A program made the translations under genes and the position numbers. From the NCBI RefSeq assembly GCF_001690655.1, contig NZ_LZHQ01000034.1, positions 1-64,000 on the forward strand: a DNA stretch of 64,000 nucleotides. The letters run 5' to 3'. The notes beneath the pieces were generated by a model that saw nothing but the letters and a program-made list of their open reading frames with translations, ran no database searches and was not told where the DNA came from. Origin of the DNA: Gilliamella sp. Occ3-1. Its GTDB lineage: Bacteria; Pseudomonadota; Gammaproteobacteria; Enterobacterales; Orbaceae. This document shows positions 30,608-41,277 of this stretch, piece by piece. The first letter of the stretch is position 1. Every line of letters begins with the position of its first letter.

Positions 30608-32776
30608 ATGCTTATCGCTCATATAGCCTTACCGGTACCACTTTACCAAATATTTGATTATCAATTAACCAAACCAGCTCAAGTTGGAATGCGAGTTAAA
30701 GTTCCTTTTGGTAAACGTGACGTAATAGGAATTATTGTTAGTATTGATGAAAAAACTGAATTTGATATTAAATTCTTAAAAACAATTACAACTGTTATTG
30801 ATACAGAACCTGTTTTTACGCCTTCTATTTGGCGGTTATTGAACTGGGCCGCTAGTTATTACCATTATCCTATTGGCGAAGTTCTTTTTCATTCTATACC
30901 TGTTTTATTACGACAAGGGCGAAAAGCAATCAAGGAAGACATCAAACGATGGCAATTAACTCAATTGGGTAAAAATATTGATTTAAAATCATTATCACGG
31001 ACTCCGAAACAAAAATTATTATTATCATCATTCAGAAATGATACCCCTTCTGAAAATGAAGTAAGTAGTACTATCTATCAAGAATTACAGAAAAAAAATC
31101 TTATAGAGCAAGTAAACTGTCAATCAGATAATATTCAATGGCAAACCAATTTTTCAATAAATACTAATTCAATTCAGCTAAATAAAGAGCAGACCTATGC
31201 TATAGAAACAATCAACAAAAAAAATCATCAATTTGAAGTATTTTTATTAGAAGGAGTGACTGGTTCGGGTAAAACAGAAGTATATTTAAATATACTATCT
31301 AATATATTAACTACAGGTAAGCAAGCATTAGTACTAGTTCCAGAAATTGGGTTAACACCACAAACAATTGGACGTTTTAAAAAACGCTTTAATGCGCCAA
31401 TTGATATTTTGCACTCAGGATTAACGGATAAACAAAGACTCACTGTTTGGCTAAGAAGTAAACATGGTGAAAATTCTATTGTTGTTGGCACTCGCTCATC
31501 ACTTTTTACTCCTTTTAAAGACTTAGGGATGATTATTATTGATGAAGAGCATGATAGTTCCTATAAACAACAAGAAGGTTGGCGTTATCATGCCCGAGAT
31601 TTAGCAATTATTCGAGCAAAATTTAACAATATTCCAATTGTTTTAGGTTCTGCAACACCGTCGCTTGAAACACTCAATAATGCACAAAATCATAAATACC
31701 ATTTATTACAATTAACCAAAAGAGCCGGTAATGCAATGCTAGCCAAACAGTCAATTTTGGATCTGCGTGGGTTAGTACTTACTGCAGGTTTATCTCAACC
31801 GTTAATTGAACAAATAAAAAAGCATCTATCTAATAATAATCAGGTTATGCTATTTTTAAATCGCCGAGGCTTTTCACCATTGTTAATATGTCATGACTGT
31901 GGATGGATTGCTGAATGTCCTCGCTGTGATAAACCTTATACATTACATCAAAAACAACACAAACTTATATGTCATTATTGTGATACACCAAGGACGGTTC
32001 CTAAACAATGCCCAAAATGTGGATCAACTCATTTAATGCCTATTGGATTTGGAACAGAACAACTTGAACAACAACTTGAAATCCTTTTTCCTAATATTAA
32101 AATTAGTCGCATTGATCGAGACACAGTGAGTAAAAAAGGCGCGTTAGATAACTATTTACAAAGTATTCAACAAGGTGGCGCACACATTTTAGTTGGCACG
32201 CAAATTTTAGCTAAAGGGCATCATTTTCCGGATGTAACTTTAGTTGGAATTGTCGATGTTGATGGAGCTTTATTCTCAAGTGATTTTCGGGCAACTGAGC
32301 GATTTGCCCAAATTTATACTCAAGTATCTGGAAGAGCCGGTCGTGAAACTAAAGTAGGGCAAGTTATTTTACAAACTTATCATCCAGATCACCCTTTACT
32401 CAATATTTTACTAACTCAAAGTTATGAAAAATTTGCCAAATTAACGTTACAAGAACGGCAACATACACAATTACCTCCGTTTAGTTACCAAACATTAATT
32501 CGTGCAGCTGATCGTAACAATCATTACGCTCCAACATTCTTACAACATGTGCATGATTGGCTAAAAGAACATAGTAATAATACTTTATGGCAGCTGGGGC
32601 CAATGCCTGCAAGTCAACCAAAGAAAGCAGGATATCATCGTTGGCAATTACTACTTCAACATACAAGTAGGCAACAATTACAGAAAATTTTGGATCAACT
32701 ATTAATAGTAATAGAGAAATGGAGTGAAACATCAAAAGTAAGATGGAGCATTGATGTTGATCCTATTGATAATTAG
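30608..32776 (+). CDS. priA: Primosomal replication restart helicase PriA
   Basis: 3'-5' helicase that recognises stalled forks and reloads DnaB. The 722 residues show an N-terminal 3' DNA-binding domain, Walker A GVTGSGKTEVY (about 215-225), the DEEH box IIIDEEHDSSY, eight zinc-binding cysteines between about residues 430 and 480 (CHDCGWIAECPRCD, CHYCD, CPKCG) and helicase motifs ILVGTQILAKGHHFPDV and VSGRAGR. Length and order match E. coli PriA (732). Confidence 0.97.
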   Translation: MLIAHIALPVPLYQIFDYQLTKPAQVGMRVKVPFGKRDVIGIIVSIDEKTEFDIKFLKTITTVIDTEPVFTPSIWRLLNWAASYYHYPIGEVLFHSIPVLLRQGRKAIKEDIKRWQLTQLGKNIDLKSLSRTPKQKLLLSSFRNDTPSENEVSSTIYQELQKKNLIEQVNCQSDNIQWQTNFSINTNSIQLNKEQTYAIETINKKNHQFEVFLLEGVTGSGKTEVYLNILSNILTTGKQALVLVPEIGLTPQTIGRFKKRFNAPIDILHSGLTDKQRLTVWLRSKHGENSIVVGTRSSLFTPFKDLGMIIIDEEHDSSYKQQEGWRYHARDLAIIRAKFNNIPIVLGSATPSLETLNNAQNHKYHLLQLTKRAGNAMLAKQSILDLRGLVLTAGLSQPLIEQIKKHLSNNNQVMLFLNRRGFSPLLICHDCGWIAECPRCDKPYTLHQKQHKLICHYCDTPRTVPKQCPKCGSTHLMPIGFGTEQLEQQLEILFPNIKISRIDRDTVSKKGALDNYLQSIQQGGAHILVGTQILAKGHHFPDVTLVGIVDVDGALFSSDFRATERFAQIYTQVSGRAGRETKVGQVILQTYHPDHPLLNILLTQSYEKFAKLTLQERQHTQLPPFSYQTLIRAADRNNHYAPTFLQHVHDWLKEHSNNTLWQLGPMPASQPKKAGYHRWQLLLQHTSRQQLQKILDQLLIVIEKWSETSKVRWSIDVDPIDN

Positions 32777-32781
32777 ATTGA

Positions 32782-32818
32782 TATTATCTCCACCAATAAT
32801 TAATTAGTGGAGATAATA
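32782..32818. terminator. Bidirectional terminator between priA and ybaV
   Basis: TATTATCTCCAC (32782-32793) and GTGGAGATAATA (32807-32818) form a perfect 12-bp stem between convergent genes. Confidence 0.7.
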
Positions 32819-32820
32819 AA

Positions 32821-33132
32821 TTATAATATTATTTTACCAGCGTTTTTATCCAATGTTGCCTGCCCAATACCTGAAACTTCTTTTAATTGCTCAACTGAAA
32901 CAAAAGGGCCAAACTTTTCTCGGTATTCTATTATCTTCTGAGCTTTACTTGTTCCAATCCCAGTTAATACTTTTGATAATTCTTCTGCTGTTGCAGTATT
33001 AATGTTTACTTGAACAACTTGTTTCTGTTCTTGTTTAACAGCCGTATGTATTTCAGGAACCGAATTAGCAAAACTTATGCTCGAAAAAGTAAGACTTGAT
33101 AACATGATACATAATAGTGAAAATACTTTCAT
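32821..33132 (-). CDS. ybaV: Helix-hairpin-helix protein of the ComEA/YbaV type
   Basis: Small exported DNA-binding-type protein. A signal peptide (residues 1-22, ending SFA) precedes about 25 linker residues and two helix-hairpin-helix motifs: VNINTATAEELSKVLTGIG and LKEVSGIGQATLDKNAGKI. 103 residues; E. coli YbaV has 123 and sits at the same place, after ppiD. In competent bacteria ComEA proteins bind incoming DNA in the periplasm. Whether this one serves uptake is unknown; no other competence gene is in the window. Confidence 0.85.
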   Translation of the reverse strand: MKVFSLLCIMLSSLTFSSISFANSVPEIHTAVKQEQKQVVQVNINTATAEELSKVLTGIGTSKAQKIIEYREKFGPFVSVEQLKEVSGIGQATLDKNAGKIIL

Positions 33133-33226
33133 TTGATTAACCTCATAAAATAGTTCCGCAAGTAAATTTGCTTTATAACTATCTCACTTAATCAAATAAA
33201 AAAATTTCATTAATAATAAAAATGAG

Positions 33227-33248
33227 AAAAGCCACCAAGGTGACTTTT
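33227..33248 (-). terminator. Hairpin after ppiD
   Basis: AAAAG/CTTTT and CACC/GGTG stems with one mismatch. On the minus strand it is followed by CTCATTTTTATT. Likely terminator of ppiD. Confidence 0.55.
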
Positions 33249-33285
33249 CTTTTTTTCAATTATTTCTATTATTTTGGGAATTAAA

Positions 33286-35145
33286 TCACAAATTAGAATC
33301 AGGCATAATTTCTATCTTAGCTTTAGAGCGTATGTCAGCAGCAAGATAATAATGCGTATTACTAATGGATAACGGTAGCAACTCAGAAGAAATATCTTTA
33401 TATTCTGGTGTGTCTACTTTAGTTAGTGCGACAATATCAGCATTTTTATCATCTAAAAATTCCACGCCATAAACAGTTTTACCCGATGGAGAAGGACTTA
33501 AATTAAAGACCATATTAACAACTTTTTCATCGAGTTCTGTTGAATTTCGATTCAAAGTATATTTTTTTGCAAATTTTACATTTTTAGCTTTTCCAGTTTC
33601 ATTCAGTTGAATCAATATATTATCAACACTAGATTTAAACTGGTTTTGAACCATTTCTGTAAAAAGTTTTTTATGGATATCATCTTTAACTTCATCAAAT
33701 GGTGCAATACCTTCAGGACGATAATCAACAGTTTGTACAACAAAATCATACTTCCCGTATTTTCTGTCTACAGGTATTAAATCAGAAATTTTATTCGTCA
33801 CCCTATCATCAACTATCATTTCTTCACTAAAAATTACATCTCTAATTTCAGGATGAGAAACAATTGATGACTTATCATTGAAAGACATCCAATCAGAAAT
33901 CTTTACTTCAAGTCCAACTTTGTTAGCAACCTCTTCGATGCTCTTAGGTGTTTGGCTAAGTATAGTTTTAATTTTATTTTCTTCACTTTCTAAAGCTTGT
34001 TCTATTTTTTGTTTAGTAAGTTTTGACTCAATTTGATATTTCGCATAATCAAAATCCATGAATTTTTTAGGTTGTATACCATCTAATTTCACTATTAAAT
34101 AACCATCATCAACATTGATTGGTAATGAAATATCTCCGACTTTTTTCAGCTGGGCATCTTTAAAAACTTGAGGTAAAGAGTCATCATCAGCAAACCAACC
34201 TAATGAACCATTCTTACCATATGGAGAAATATCATTATTTTGGTTAACAATGTTAACAATATTTTCAAAATTTCTTCCAGAAAGAAGATCTTTTGCAATA
34301 TTATCAGCTCGCTCTTTGTCAGTAACAAAAATTACACTATAAGCTTTCTTGGGCGGATATGAATAAGTTTTAATATTTTTATCATATTCATTTTTAATTT
34401 CTTTTTCAGTAACACTAATTGTTTTTCTCACGATATCATCAGAAGTAACAATATACTTAACTTTTACACGCTCATTTTTAAAAAAATCTTTTAAATGTTC
34501 GTTATAATATTTTTGTTCATCATCTAACGTAATATTTGACTCATCAATATCACTTACAGAAGTATTAACAGAAGTAGCGTATACGCTTCTAGTTTGCTTT
34601 TTGAGAGATGATATTTCAGAATCAATAGGCAGAATAAAACTACTATTTGTTATGGCATTAACAACTTGTTGTTGCTGTAGTACTGTTCTTATGATTTCAG
34701 CATAACTATCTGGAGTAAAATTATTTTCAGCTAGTAGGTTTAAATATGTCTGATTATCAAATTTACCATTTTTAAAAAATTCTTTTTGTTTTTTAATAAA
34801 TTTTTTAATTTGATCATTACTAATAGCTGCACCAATCTTTTGGGAAAATTTATAAGCTAAATAATTATCAATTTGATAGGATAATACCTTACGGCGCAGT
34901 TGTTTTATAAAAGAATTGTCACCTCCAGCATTCGCTGTTACTGTTCTAGCTTGAGCTTCAAATTCGGCTCGACTGATACCGTCACCATCAACTTTTGCGA
35001 TGTATTTCTGTTGATCTAGTGCGCTAGTCTTACCACCTCCAAAGCCTAAAAATCCGACGCCTGTGAAAATAAAACATACGATAATTATTGCAAAAATAAT
35101 CTTAACCACAATATTATTTGCTACTGTTCGGATTGTTTCCATCAT
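33286..35145 (-). CDS. ppiD: Periplasmic chaperone PpiD
   Basis: Membrane-anchored SurA-like chaperone found near the Sec translocon. The 619 residues start MMETIRTVANNIVVKIIFAI, with one membrane helix (about 14-34) followed by FGGGK, as in E. coli PpiD (MMDSLRTAANSLVLK). A SurA-like N-domain (YIAKVDGDGISRAEFE) and one degenerate parvulin domain (about 255-360, YSVIFVTDKERA to SPYGKNGSLGWF) are present. It lies between lon and ybaV, as in E. coli, but hupB (HU-beta), normally between lon and ppiD, is missing. Confidence 0.93.
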   Translation of the reverse strand: MMETIRTVANNIVVKIIFAIIIVCFIFTGVGFLGFGGGKTSALDQQKYIAKVDGDGISRAEFEAQARTVTANAGGDNSFIKQLRRKVLSYQIDNYLAYKFSQKIGAAISNDQIKKFIKKQKEFFKNGKFDNQTYLNLLAENNFTPDSYAEIIRTVLQQQQVVNAITNSSFILPIDSEISSLKKQTRSVYATSVNTSVSDIDESNITLDDEQKYYNEHLKDFFKNERVKVKYIVTSDDIVRKTISVTEKEIKNEYDKNIKTYSYPPKKAYSVIFVTDKERADNIAKDLLSGRNFENIVNIVNQNNDISPYGKNGSLGWFADDDSLPQVFKDAQLKKVGDISLPINVDDGYLIVKLDGIQPKKFMDFDYAKYQIESKLTKQKIEQALESEENKIKTILSQTPKSIEEVANKVGLEVKISDWMSFNDKSSIVSHPEIRDVIFSEEMIVDDRVTNKISDLIPVDRKYGKYDFVVQTVDYRPEGIAPFDEVKDDIHKKLFTEMVQNQFKSSVDNILIQLNETGKAKNVKFAKKYTLNRNSTELDEKVVNMVFNLSPSPSGKTVYGVEFLDDKNADIVALTKVDTPEYKDISSELLPLSISNTHYYLAADIRSKAKIEIMPDSNL

Positions 35146-35235
35146 TTCTTGCGACTCTCCATATACCTAATGTTGAATTATGAAAGTATAGCATATTTAA
35201 CTAAATTGGCTATTGTACGAATGTTACGTCTACAA

Positions 35236-35262
35236 AAAAGATCAACATAAAGTTGATCTTTT
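35236..35262 (-). terminator. Terminator of lon
   Basis: AAAAGATCAAC (35236-35246) and GTTGATCTTTT (35252-35262) form an 11-bp perfect stem with a five-base loop. The minus-strand tail is TTTTTTGTAG. Strong intrinsic terminator. Confidence 0.75.
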
Positions 35263-35280
35263 ATATATAGTATTAAGTTA

Positions 35281-37689
35281 CTAGTTCAATATTACAGAAC
35301 TATCAATACTGTTTTTTAATTTCTTAATAGTTTTTTTAGTTATTGGCTCTATACCAAATGGATTATTTTGTAGTGCAATTGTGAGTACTTCATCAATCCA
35401 TTTTACTGGATGAATATTAACTTCAGATTTTACATTAACAGGAATTTCTTCCAAGTCTTTAACATTATCCATAGGGATCAAAACGGTTTTAATTCCACCT
35501 CGGTGTGCAGCTAGTAACTTCTCTTTTAGCCCTCCTATAGGTAAAACTTCACCACGTAAAGTTATTTCACCTGTCATAGCAACATCAGATCGAACAGGAT
35601 TACCTGTTAAGGTTGAAATAAGTGATGTACACATTGCAATACCTGCACTTGGTCCATCTTTTGGAGTTGCTCCATCAGGTACATGGACATGGATATCACG
35701 TTTTTCATAAAAATCACTATTTATGCCTAATTTTTCAGCACGTGATCGAACAACTGTCAGTGCTGTTTGAATTGACTCTTGCATAACCTCGCCTAATGAA
35801 CCTGTATAAGTTAATTTTCCTTTACCTAATACACTTACTGATTCAATTGTAAGTAAGTCTCCGCCAACTTCTGTCCACGCAAGACCAATAACCTGACCAA
35901 TTCGGCTTTCATTATCCGTTTTTCCGTAATTAAAACGCTGTATTCCCAAAAAATCTTTTAAGTTAGCCTGTGTAACCGTTACTTTTTTTAATTTTTTATC
36001 TAATGCTAATTGTTTAACAACCTTACGGCAAATTTTTGCAATCTCTCTCTCTAAGCTTCGAACTCCTGCTTCCCGCGTATAATATCGAATAATTCCCATA
36101 ATAGCTGGATCATCAATACTAATTTCTTTTGATTTTAAACCATTATTTTCTATCTGCTTAGCAATTAAATGTTGCTTTGCTATATTCAATTTTTCATCTT
36201 CTGTATAACCAGAAAGGCGAATAACTTCCATTCTATCCAATAATGGCGCAGGAATATTCATAGAGTTAGCAGTTGCAACAAACATCACATCAGATAAATC
36301 GTAATCGACTTCTAAATAATGGTCACTAAAAGCATTATTTTGTTCTGGATCAAGGACTTCTAATAAAGCAGATGCAGGGTCACCACGCATATCCGATGCC
36401 ATCTTATCTACTTCATCCAATAAAAATAACGGGTTTTTAACTCCTACTTTGACCATACGCTGAATTAATTTACCCGGCATCGAACCAATGTAAGTACGTC
36501 TATGTCCGCGTATCTCAGCCTCGTCGCGCACGCCACCAAGCGCCATTCGTATATACTGACGTCCTGTTGCTTTAGCTATCGATTGGCCAAGTGATGTTTT
36601 CCCTACCCCTGGAGGACCAACTAAACATAAAATTGGACCTTTAACTTTATTGACACGACCTTGAACTGCTAAATATTCTAAAATTCTATCTTTTACTCGT
36701 TCAAGACCATAATGATCTTTATCTAATACTTTTTGTGCAACTTCAATATCTTTTTTAATTTTACTACGCTTATACCAAGGAACTTGAATCATCCAATCAA
36801 TATAGCTACGAACAACCGTTGCTTCTGCAGACATTGCCGGCATCATTTTTAATTTATTAAGCTCAGCTAATGCTTTATCCGTAGCTTCTTTAGGCATTTT
36901 TGCCTTAGTAATTTTTTCTTTTAATTCTTCATATTCATCAGGCTTATTATCTATATCTCCTAATTCTTTATGAATAGCTTTAATTTGCTCGTTGAGGTAA
37001 TATTCCTTTTGAGCTTTCTCCATTTGCTGTTTAACTCGTTGTCGAATATTTTTCTCAACTTGTAATAAATCAATTTCTGATTCCATCAATGAAATAAGCA
37101 ATTCAAAACGCTTTACAAGATTTGCTGTTACTAAAATCTCTTGTTTTTGATCAACTTTCAAAAATAGAGATGCAGCAATAGAATCAGCCAAACGAGATGG
37201 TTCTTTAAGTAAACGGATAGAATCAACAACTTCCTGGGTTACTTTTTTGTTAAGTTTTGCATATTCATCAAAGTTGGACAAAGTTAGGCGTATCATAGCT
37301 TCACTTATATCATCAGCTTTTTTTGCTTCACTAAATGACTTAACTTTTGCAATAAAAAATTCATTGTTATCGCGTTCAACAACATCAATCATTTTAGCTC
37401 TTTCAACACCTTCAACAAGAACTTTTACTGTGCCATCAGGTAATTTAAGTAACTGTAAAACATTAGCAACAGTTCCAACATCATATAAATCATCTATATC
37501 TGGATCATCTTGGGAAGGGTTTTTTTGAGTTACAAGAAAGATTTGCTTATCCATTTCCATTGCACTTTCTAAGCAACGTATTGATTTACTTCTACCAACA
37601 AAGAGAGGAATTACCATATGTGGAAATACAACAACATCACGCAATGGTAAAATAGGCATAATCATATGTTTAGTTCGTTTTGTTTTCAT
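35281..37689 (-). CDS. lon: ATP-dependent protease Lon
   Basis: Cytosolic AAA+ protease for misfolded and short-lived regulatory proteins. The 802 residues comprise the LonN substrate domain (LPLRDVVVFPHMVIPLFVGR), the AAA+ module with GPPGVGKTSLG (about 355-365) and FLLDEVDKM, and the C-terminal protease with catalytic S681 in KDGPSAGIAM and a lysine about 43 residues later in GGLKEKLLAAHRGG. Length and motifs match E. coli (784). A sigma32-type promoter lies directly upstream. Confidence 0.97.
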   Translation of the reverse strand: MKTKRTKHMIMPILPLRDVVVFPHMVIPLFVGRSKSIRCLESAMEMDKQIFLVTQKNPSQDDPDIDDLYDVGTVANVLQLLKLPDGTVKVLVEGVERAKMIDVVERDNNEFFIAKVKSFSEAKKADDISEAMIRLTLSNFDEYAKLNKKVTQEVVDSIRLLKEPSRLADSIAASLFLKVDQKQEILVTANLVKRFELLISLMESEIDLLQVEKNIRQRVKQQMEKAQKEYYLNEQIKAIHKELGDIDNKPDEYEELKEKITKAKMPKEATDKALAELNKLKMMPAMSAEATVVRSYIDWMIQVPWYKRSKIKKDIEVAQKVLDKDHYGLERVKDRILEYLAVQGRVNKVKGPILCLVGPPGVGKTSLGQSIAKATGRQYIRMALGGVRDEAEIRGHRRTYIGSMPGKLIQRMVKVGVKNPLFLLDEVDKMASDMRGDPASALLEVLDPEQNNAFSDHYLEVDYDLSDVMFVATANSMNIPAPLLDRMEVIRLSGYTEDEKLNIAKQHLIAKQIENNGLKSKEISIDDPAIMGIIRYYTREAGVRSLEREIAKICRKVVKQLALDKKLKKVTVTQANLKDFLGIQRFNYGKTDNESRIGQVIGLAWTEVGGDLLTIESVSVLGKGKLTYTGSLGEVMQESIQTALTVVRSRAEKLGINSDFYEKRDIHVHVPDGATPKDGPSAGIAMCTSLISTLTGNPVRSDVAMTGEITLRGEVLPIGGLKEKLLAAHRGGIKTVLIPMDNVKDLEEIPVNVKSEVNIHPVKWIDEVLTIALQNNPFGIEPITKKTIKKLKNSIDSSVILN

Positions 37690-37724
37690 TTTATTCTCTC
37701 TAGTTGTATAAACCCATTAAATAA

Positions 37725-37752
37725 ATATTGGGATCATTTTTGGATATTCAAG
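37725..37752 (-). promoter_or_regulatory. Sigma32 (heat-shock) promoter of lon
   Basis: On the minus strand CTTGAA (37752-37747) is followed after 14 bases by CCCAATAT (37732-37725), close to the sigma32 consensus CTTGAA-N13/15-CCCCATnT. The lon ATG is 36 bases downstream. This agrees with heat-shock control of lon in E. coli. Confidence 0.7.
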
Positions 37753-37847
37753 CCTATCTTTTTTGCTTTAAATATACACTATTTTCTAGAACATCTTGAC
37801 TGTATTTATGTAGAATTTTTTTTAGTATTAATTTAAAGTTATATCTC

Positions 37848-37872
37848 TTGCCATCCGTATTTATGATGGCAA
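37848..37872 (-). terminator. Hairpin between clpX and lon
   Basis: TTGCCATC (37848-37855) pairs with GATGGCAA (37865-37872). There is no clear T tract on the minus strand. It may attenuate read-through from clpPX into lon. Confidence 0.4.
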
Positions 37873-37881
37873 ATATGTATT

Positions 37882-39147
37882 TTAAATAGAAATATCAATA
37901 TCGTTACGATGGACAAATTTTGGTGCTAAAGATTGTTCAACAGTTTCTTTTTCTACAACTACTTTATTAATGGTATTCATTGATGGTAAGTCATACATTG
38001 TATCTAATAATATATTTTCCACAATTGAACGCAAACCTCTAGCACCGGTTTTCCGTTGCATCGCTTTTATAGCTATAGCATCTAAAGCTTCTTTTGTAAA
38101 CTCAAGTTCAACACCATCAAGCTTGAACAATGTTTGAAATTGTTTAGTTAAAGCATTTTTAGGTTCAGTTAGAATATTAATTAAAGCATTTTTATCTAAT
38201 TCAGATAATTTTCCAATGACAGGTAACCTTCCAATAAACTCAGGAATTAAACCAAACTTAACCAAGTCTTCAGCCTCAATTTGTGCTAATAGCTCCGACT
38301 CAGAAAGTCTATTTTTGGTACTTTTCACATCGGCGCCAAAACCTATTCCTGTATTAATCGATACACGATTTTCAATGACTTTATCCAAGCCACTAAATGC
38401 TCCGCCACAAATGAATAAAATTTTTGAAGTATCAACCTGTAAAAATTCCTGTTGAGGATGTTTTCGCCCACCTTTTGGCGGAACTGAAGCAATAGTACCT
38501 TCAATAATTTTTAATAAAGCTTGTTGAACACCTTCACCTGATACATCTCTAGTAATTGATGGATTATCCGATTTTCGTGAAATTTTATCAATTTCATCAA
38601 CGTAAATAATCCCCCTCTGAGCTTTTTCAACATCATAATCGCAATTCTGTAATAACTTTTGAATGATATTTTCTACATCTTCACCAACATAACCGGCTTC
38701 AGTTAATGTTGTTGCATCGGCCATAGCAAAAGGTACATCTAAAAAACGGGCCAATGTTTCAGCTAATAACGTTTTACCACTACCAGTAGGTCCTATAAGC
38801 AGTATATTACTCTTGCCTAATTCAACATCACTACGACTAGCATGATTACGTAAACGCTTGTAATGATTATAAACGGCAACAGATAAAACTTTTTTGGCTC
38901 GTTCTTGACCAATTACATATTCATCAAGATGTTCCCTAATTTCATGTGGTGTCGGTAATGACTTACTAATAAACTCTTCATGAGAAAGAAAATTTTTTTT
39001 CTCATCTTTTAAAATATCATTACATAATCCTATACATTCATTACAAATATAAATAGATGCTGGACCAGCAATAAGTTTACGGACTTCATGCTCACTTTTA
39101 CCACAAAAAGTACAATAGAGTAATTTTTCTGAACTTTCTTTATTCAC
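37882..39147 (-). CDS. clpX: ATP-dependent unfoldase ClpX
   Basis: AAA+ unfoldase that feeds tagged proteins to ClpP. The zinc domain ([11 protein letters not shown] with CNECIGLC, residues 12-40), Walker [16 protein letters not shown], Walker [11 protein letters not shown] and the ClpP-docking IGF loop ([10 protein letters not shown]) are all present. I take GTG 39147 as start ([12 protein letters not shown]): AGGTG lies six bases upstream and itself forms the in-frame GTG at 39156, which is therefore unlikely to be the start. 421 residues (E. coli 424). It lies 19 bases after clpP. Confidence 0.96.
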   Translation of the reverse strand: MNKESSEKLLYCTFCGKSEHEVRKLIAGPASIYICNECIGLCNDILKDEKKNFLSHEEFISKSLPTPHEIREHLDEYVIGQERAKKVLSVAVYNHYKRLRNHASRSDVELGKSNILLIGPTGSGKTLLAETLARFLDVPFAMADATTLTEAGYVGEDVENIIQKLLQNCDYDVEKAQRGIIYVDEIDKISRKSDNPSITRDVSGEGVQQALLKIIEGTIASVPPKGGRKHPQQEFLQVDTSKILFICGGAFSGLDKVIENRVSINTGIGFGADVKSTKNRLSESELLAQIEAEDLVKFGLIPEFIGRLPVIGKLSELDKNALINILTEPKNALTKQFQTLFKLDGVELEFTKEALDAIAIKAMQRKTGARGLRSIVENILLDTMYDLPSMNTINKVVVEKETVEQSLAPKFVHRNDIDISI

Positions 39148-39166
39148 GTTTATCACCTACCCAACA

Positions 39167-39769
39167 TTAAGATCGTTTATTATATATGGCATCAACTAAA
39201 CCATATTCAACCGCTTTATCGGCAGACATAAAATTATCACGATCGGTATCTTTTTCAATCACACTAATATCTTGACCTGTGTGCATTGCTAAAATACTAT
39301 TTAGACGATTTTTTACCTGTAAAATCTCTTGTGCGTGTATTTGGATATCTGAAGCCTGTCCTTGAAAACCACCTAATGGTTGATGAATCATTACACGAGC
39401 ATTAGGCAAGCAATAACGTTTACCTTTAGCACCAGCTGTTAAAAGTAATGACCCCATTGAACATGCTTGCCCTAAACAAATTGTACTGACGTCTGGTTTT
39501 ATAAATTGCATGGTGTCATAAATTGCCATGCCTGCTGTAACAACCCCACCAGGAGAATTAATATACAAATAGATATCTTTATCAGGATTTTCAGCTTCTA
39601 GAAATAACATTTGAGCAATAATAAGGTTTGCCATATTATCTTCAACTTGACCTGTCAAAAATATAACTCGCTCTTTTAATAGTCGTGAGTAAATATCATA
39701 AGCACGTTCACCCCGAGAGCTTTGTTCAACGACCATTGGAATAACACCCATGTATGATTCTAAAGGCAT
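39167..39769 (-). CDS. clpP: ATP-dependent Clp protease proteolytic subunit ClpP
   Basis: Serine protease barrel used by ClpX and ClpA. 200 residues with [19 protein letters not shown], nucleophile S104 in ACSMGSLL, catalytic His in [10 protein letters not shown] about 25 residues later, and the Asp in the ERD-like TDRDNFMSA region. The N-terminal propeptide is shorter than in E. coli. First of clpP-clpX, with tig upstream as in E. coli. Confidence 0.97.
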   Translation of the reverse strand: MPLESYMGVIPMVVEQSSRGERAYDIYSRLLKERVIFLTGQVEDNMANLIIAQMLFLEAENPDKDIYLYINSPGGVVTAGMAIYDTMQFIKPDVSTICLGQACSMGSLLLTAGAKGKRYCLPNARVMIHQPLGGFQGQASDIQIHAQEILQVKNRLNSILAMHTGQDISVIEKDTDRDNFMSADKAVEYGLVDAIYNKRS

Positions 39770-39792
39770 TTTTTTCTCCTAATTAACAAAAT

Positions 39793-39821
39793 AGCCCAAA
39801 CGGATAATCCTTATTTGGGCT
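39793..39821 (-). terminator. Hairpin between tig and clpP
   Basis: AGCCCAAA (39793-39800) pairs with TTTGGGCT (39814-39821), and GGATAATCC inside adds a second small palindrome. The minus-strand tail is ATTTTGTT. Likely tig terminator with partial read-through to clpP. Confidence 0.55.
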
Positions 39822-39860
39822 TTAAAGTAGTTTTTTAGATTAAACGAAAAGGTTAATAAA

Positions 39861-41162
39861 TTAGACTATTTGCTGATTCATTAATTCAGAAAACGAATAA
39901 GTCTTTTCTGTTACCTTTGCGCTAGCTAACAACAGATCAACAACTTGATCTTCTAATGCAACAGCTCTAATATTTTCCATCGCTTTCTTATCCTTGCGAT
40001 AATATTCTAAAACTTCTTTTGGATCTTCATATGCAGTTGCAATTTCTTCGATTAATGCTTGAACGCGCGATTCTTCCGCTGTTAATTTATTACTTTCAAT
40101 GATTTCATTAAACAGTAATCCTGTAGTAACACGTTTTTTAGCTTCAGCTTCAAATAATTCCTTCGGTAACTCCATACCTTGTTTGACATTACCGCCAAAA
40201 CGAGATAAAGCTTGTTGACGTAATACATCAACTTCGCGGTTAATTAATGCCCCCGGTACATCAATTTCATTATTTTTAACTAAACCATCAATAGCTTGTG
40301 TTTTAATTTTGTTACGAATTGTTGCATTGAGTTCCCTAGTCATATTTTTACAGACTTCGGCTCGTAAACTTTCAACGGTACCGTCTACAATACCAAAACG
40401 TTTAACAACATCTTCTGTAAGTTCAGGTAATTCAAGTTCTTCAACCTTTTTAAGTGTAGCCGCAAATACAGCAGGTTTACCTTTAAGGTTTTCAGCATGA
40501 TAGTTTTCAGGGAAAGTAACATTAATATCAAATTTATCACCTGCTTTATGACCAATAATAGCATCCTCAAAACCAGGGATCATACGACCTTGTCCTAGCA
40601 CTAATGCAAAATCATTAGCCTTACCGCCTTCAAACTCTGCACCATCAACTTGACCTACAAAATCTAAAGTAACACGATATTGTTCTTCAGCTGCTTTTTC
40701 AACCTCTTTCCAAGTACCTTGTTGCTTGCGCAATGTTTCAATCATTGTTTCAATATCTGCATCCGCAACTTCTGCTACTGGTTTTTCAACTTCAATTTTA
40801 TCTAAATTTTCAACTTTTATTTCTGGGTAAACTTCAAATTCAACAGTAAATGTATAATCTTCACCATTTTTATATTCTTGTGGAGTATAAGTTGGAGCTC
40901 CGGCTGGATTTAATTTTTCCTGAATAATTGCGTCCACAAAATTTCGTTGCATTAAATCACTTAATACATCTTGTAAAATAGAAGCTCCGTAACGTTGTTC
41001 AACAATTTTTAAAGGCACTTTTCCTTTACGAAAACCATCAATACGTACTTTTTTTGCTGTATTAATAAGCTCTTTATCAACTGCTTTTGAAATATCTTCA
41101 GCTTTAATTGTAATTGATAAACGTCGACCTAACCCTTGTGTTGTTTCTACCGAAACTTGCAT
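39861..41162 (-). CDS. tig: Trigger factor
   Basis: Ribosome-bound chaperone that meets nascent chains at the exit tunnel. The 433 residues contain the ribosome-docking signature GFRKGKVP (about 44-51), an FKBP-like isomerase domain from about 150 to 240 ([19 protein letters not shown]), and the helical C-terminal arms. Length equals E. coli (432). The first gene of the tig-clpP-clpX-lon cluster. Confidence 0.97.
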   Translation of the reverse strand: MQVSVETTQGLGRRLSITIKAEDISKAVDKELINTAKKVRIDGFRKGKVPLKIVEQRYGASILQDVLSDLMQRNFVDAIIQEKLNPAGAPTYTPQEYKNGEDYTFTVEFEVYPEIKVENLDKIEVEKPVAEVADADIETMIETLRKQQGTWKEVEKAAEEQYRVTLDFVGQVDGAEFEGGKANDFALVLGQGRMIPGFEDAIIGHKAGDKFDINVTFPENYHAENLKGKPAVFAATLKKVEELELPELTEDVVKRFGIVDGTVESLRAEVCKNMTRELNATIRNKIKTQAIDGLVKNNEIDVPGALINREVDVLRQQALSRFGGNVKQGMELPKELFEAEAKKRVTTGLLFNEIIESNKLTAEESRVQALIEEIATAYEDPKEVLEYYRKDKKAMENIRAVALEDQVVDLLLASAKVTEKTYSFSELMNQQIV

Positions 41163-41248
41163 CTTTATACCTCGAAATTATTGAATATTATCTGCCCATA
41201 ATTATATAAAAACGATAATTGAGCTAAAAAATTAAAAAATAGGCATGC

Positions 41249-41277
41249 ATTATACCGACCGTAATCGCCTACGTCGA
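41249..41277 (-). promoter_or_regulatory. Putative tig promoter
   Basis: On the minus strand TCGACG (41277-41272) and a perfect TATAAT (41254-41249) are 17 bases apart. The -35 lies inside the last codons of lpxD, so tig would have its own promoter despite lying right behind the lpxD cluster. Confidence 0.45.
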
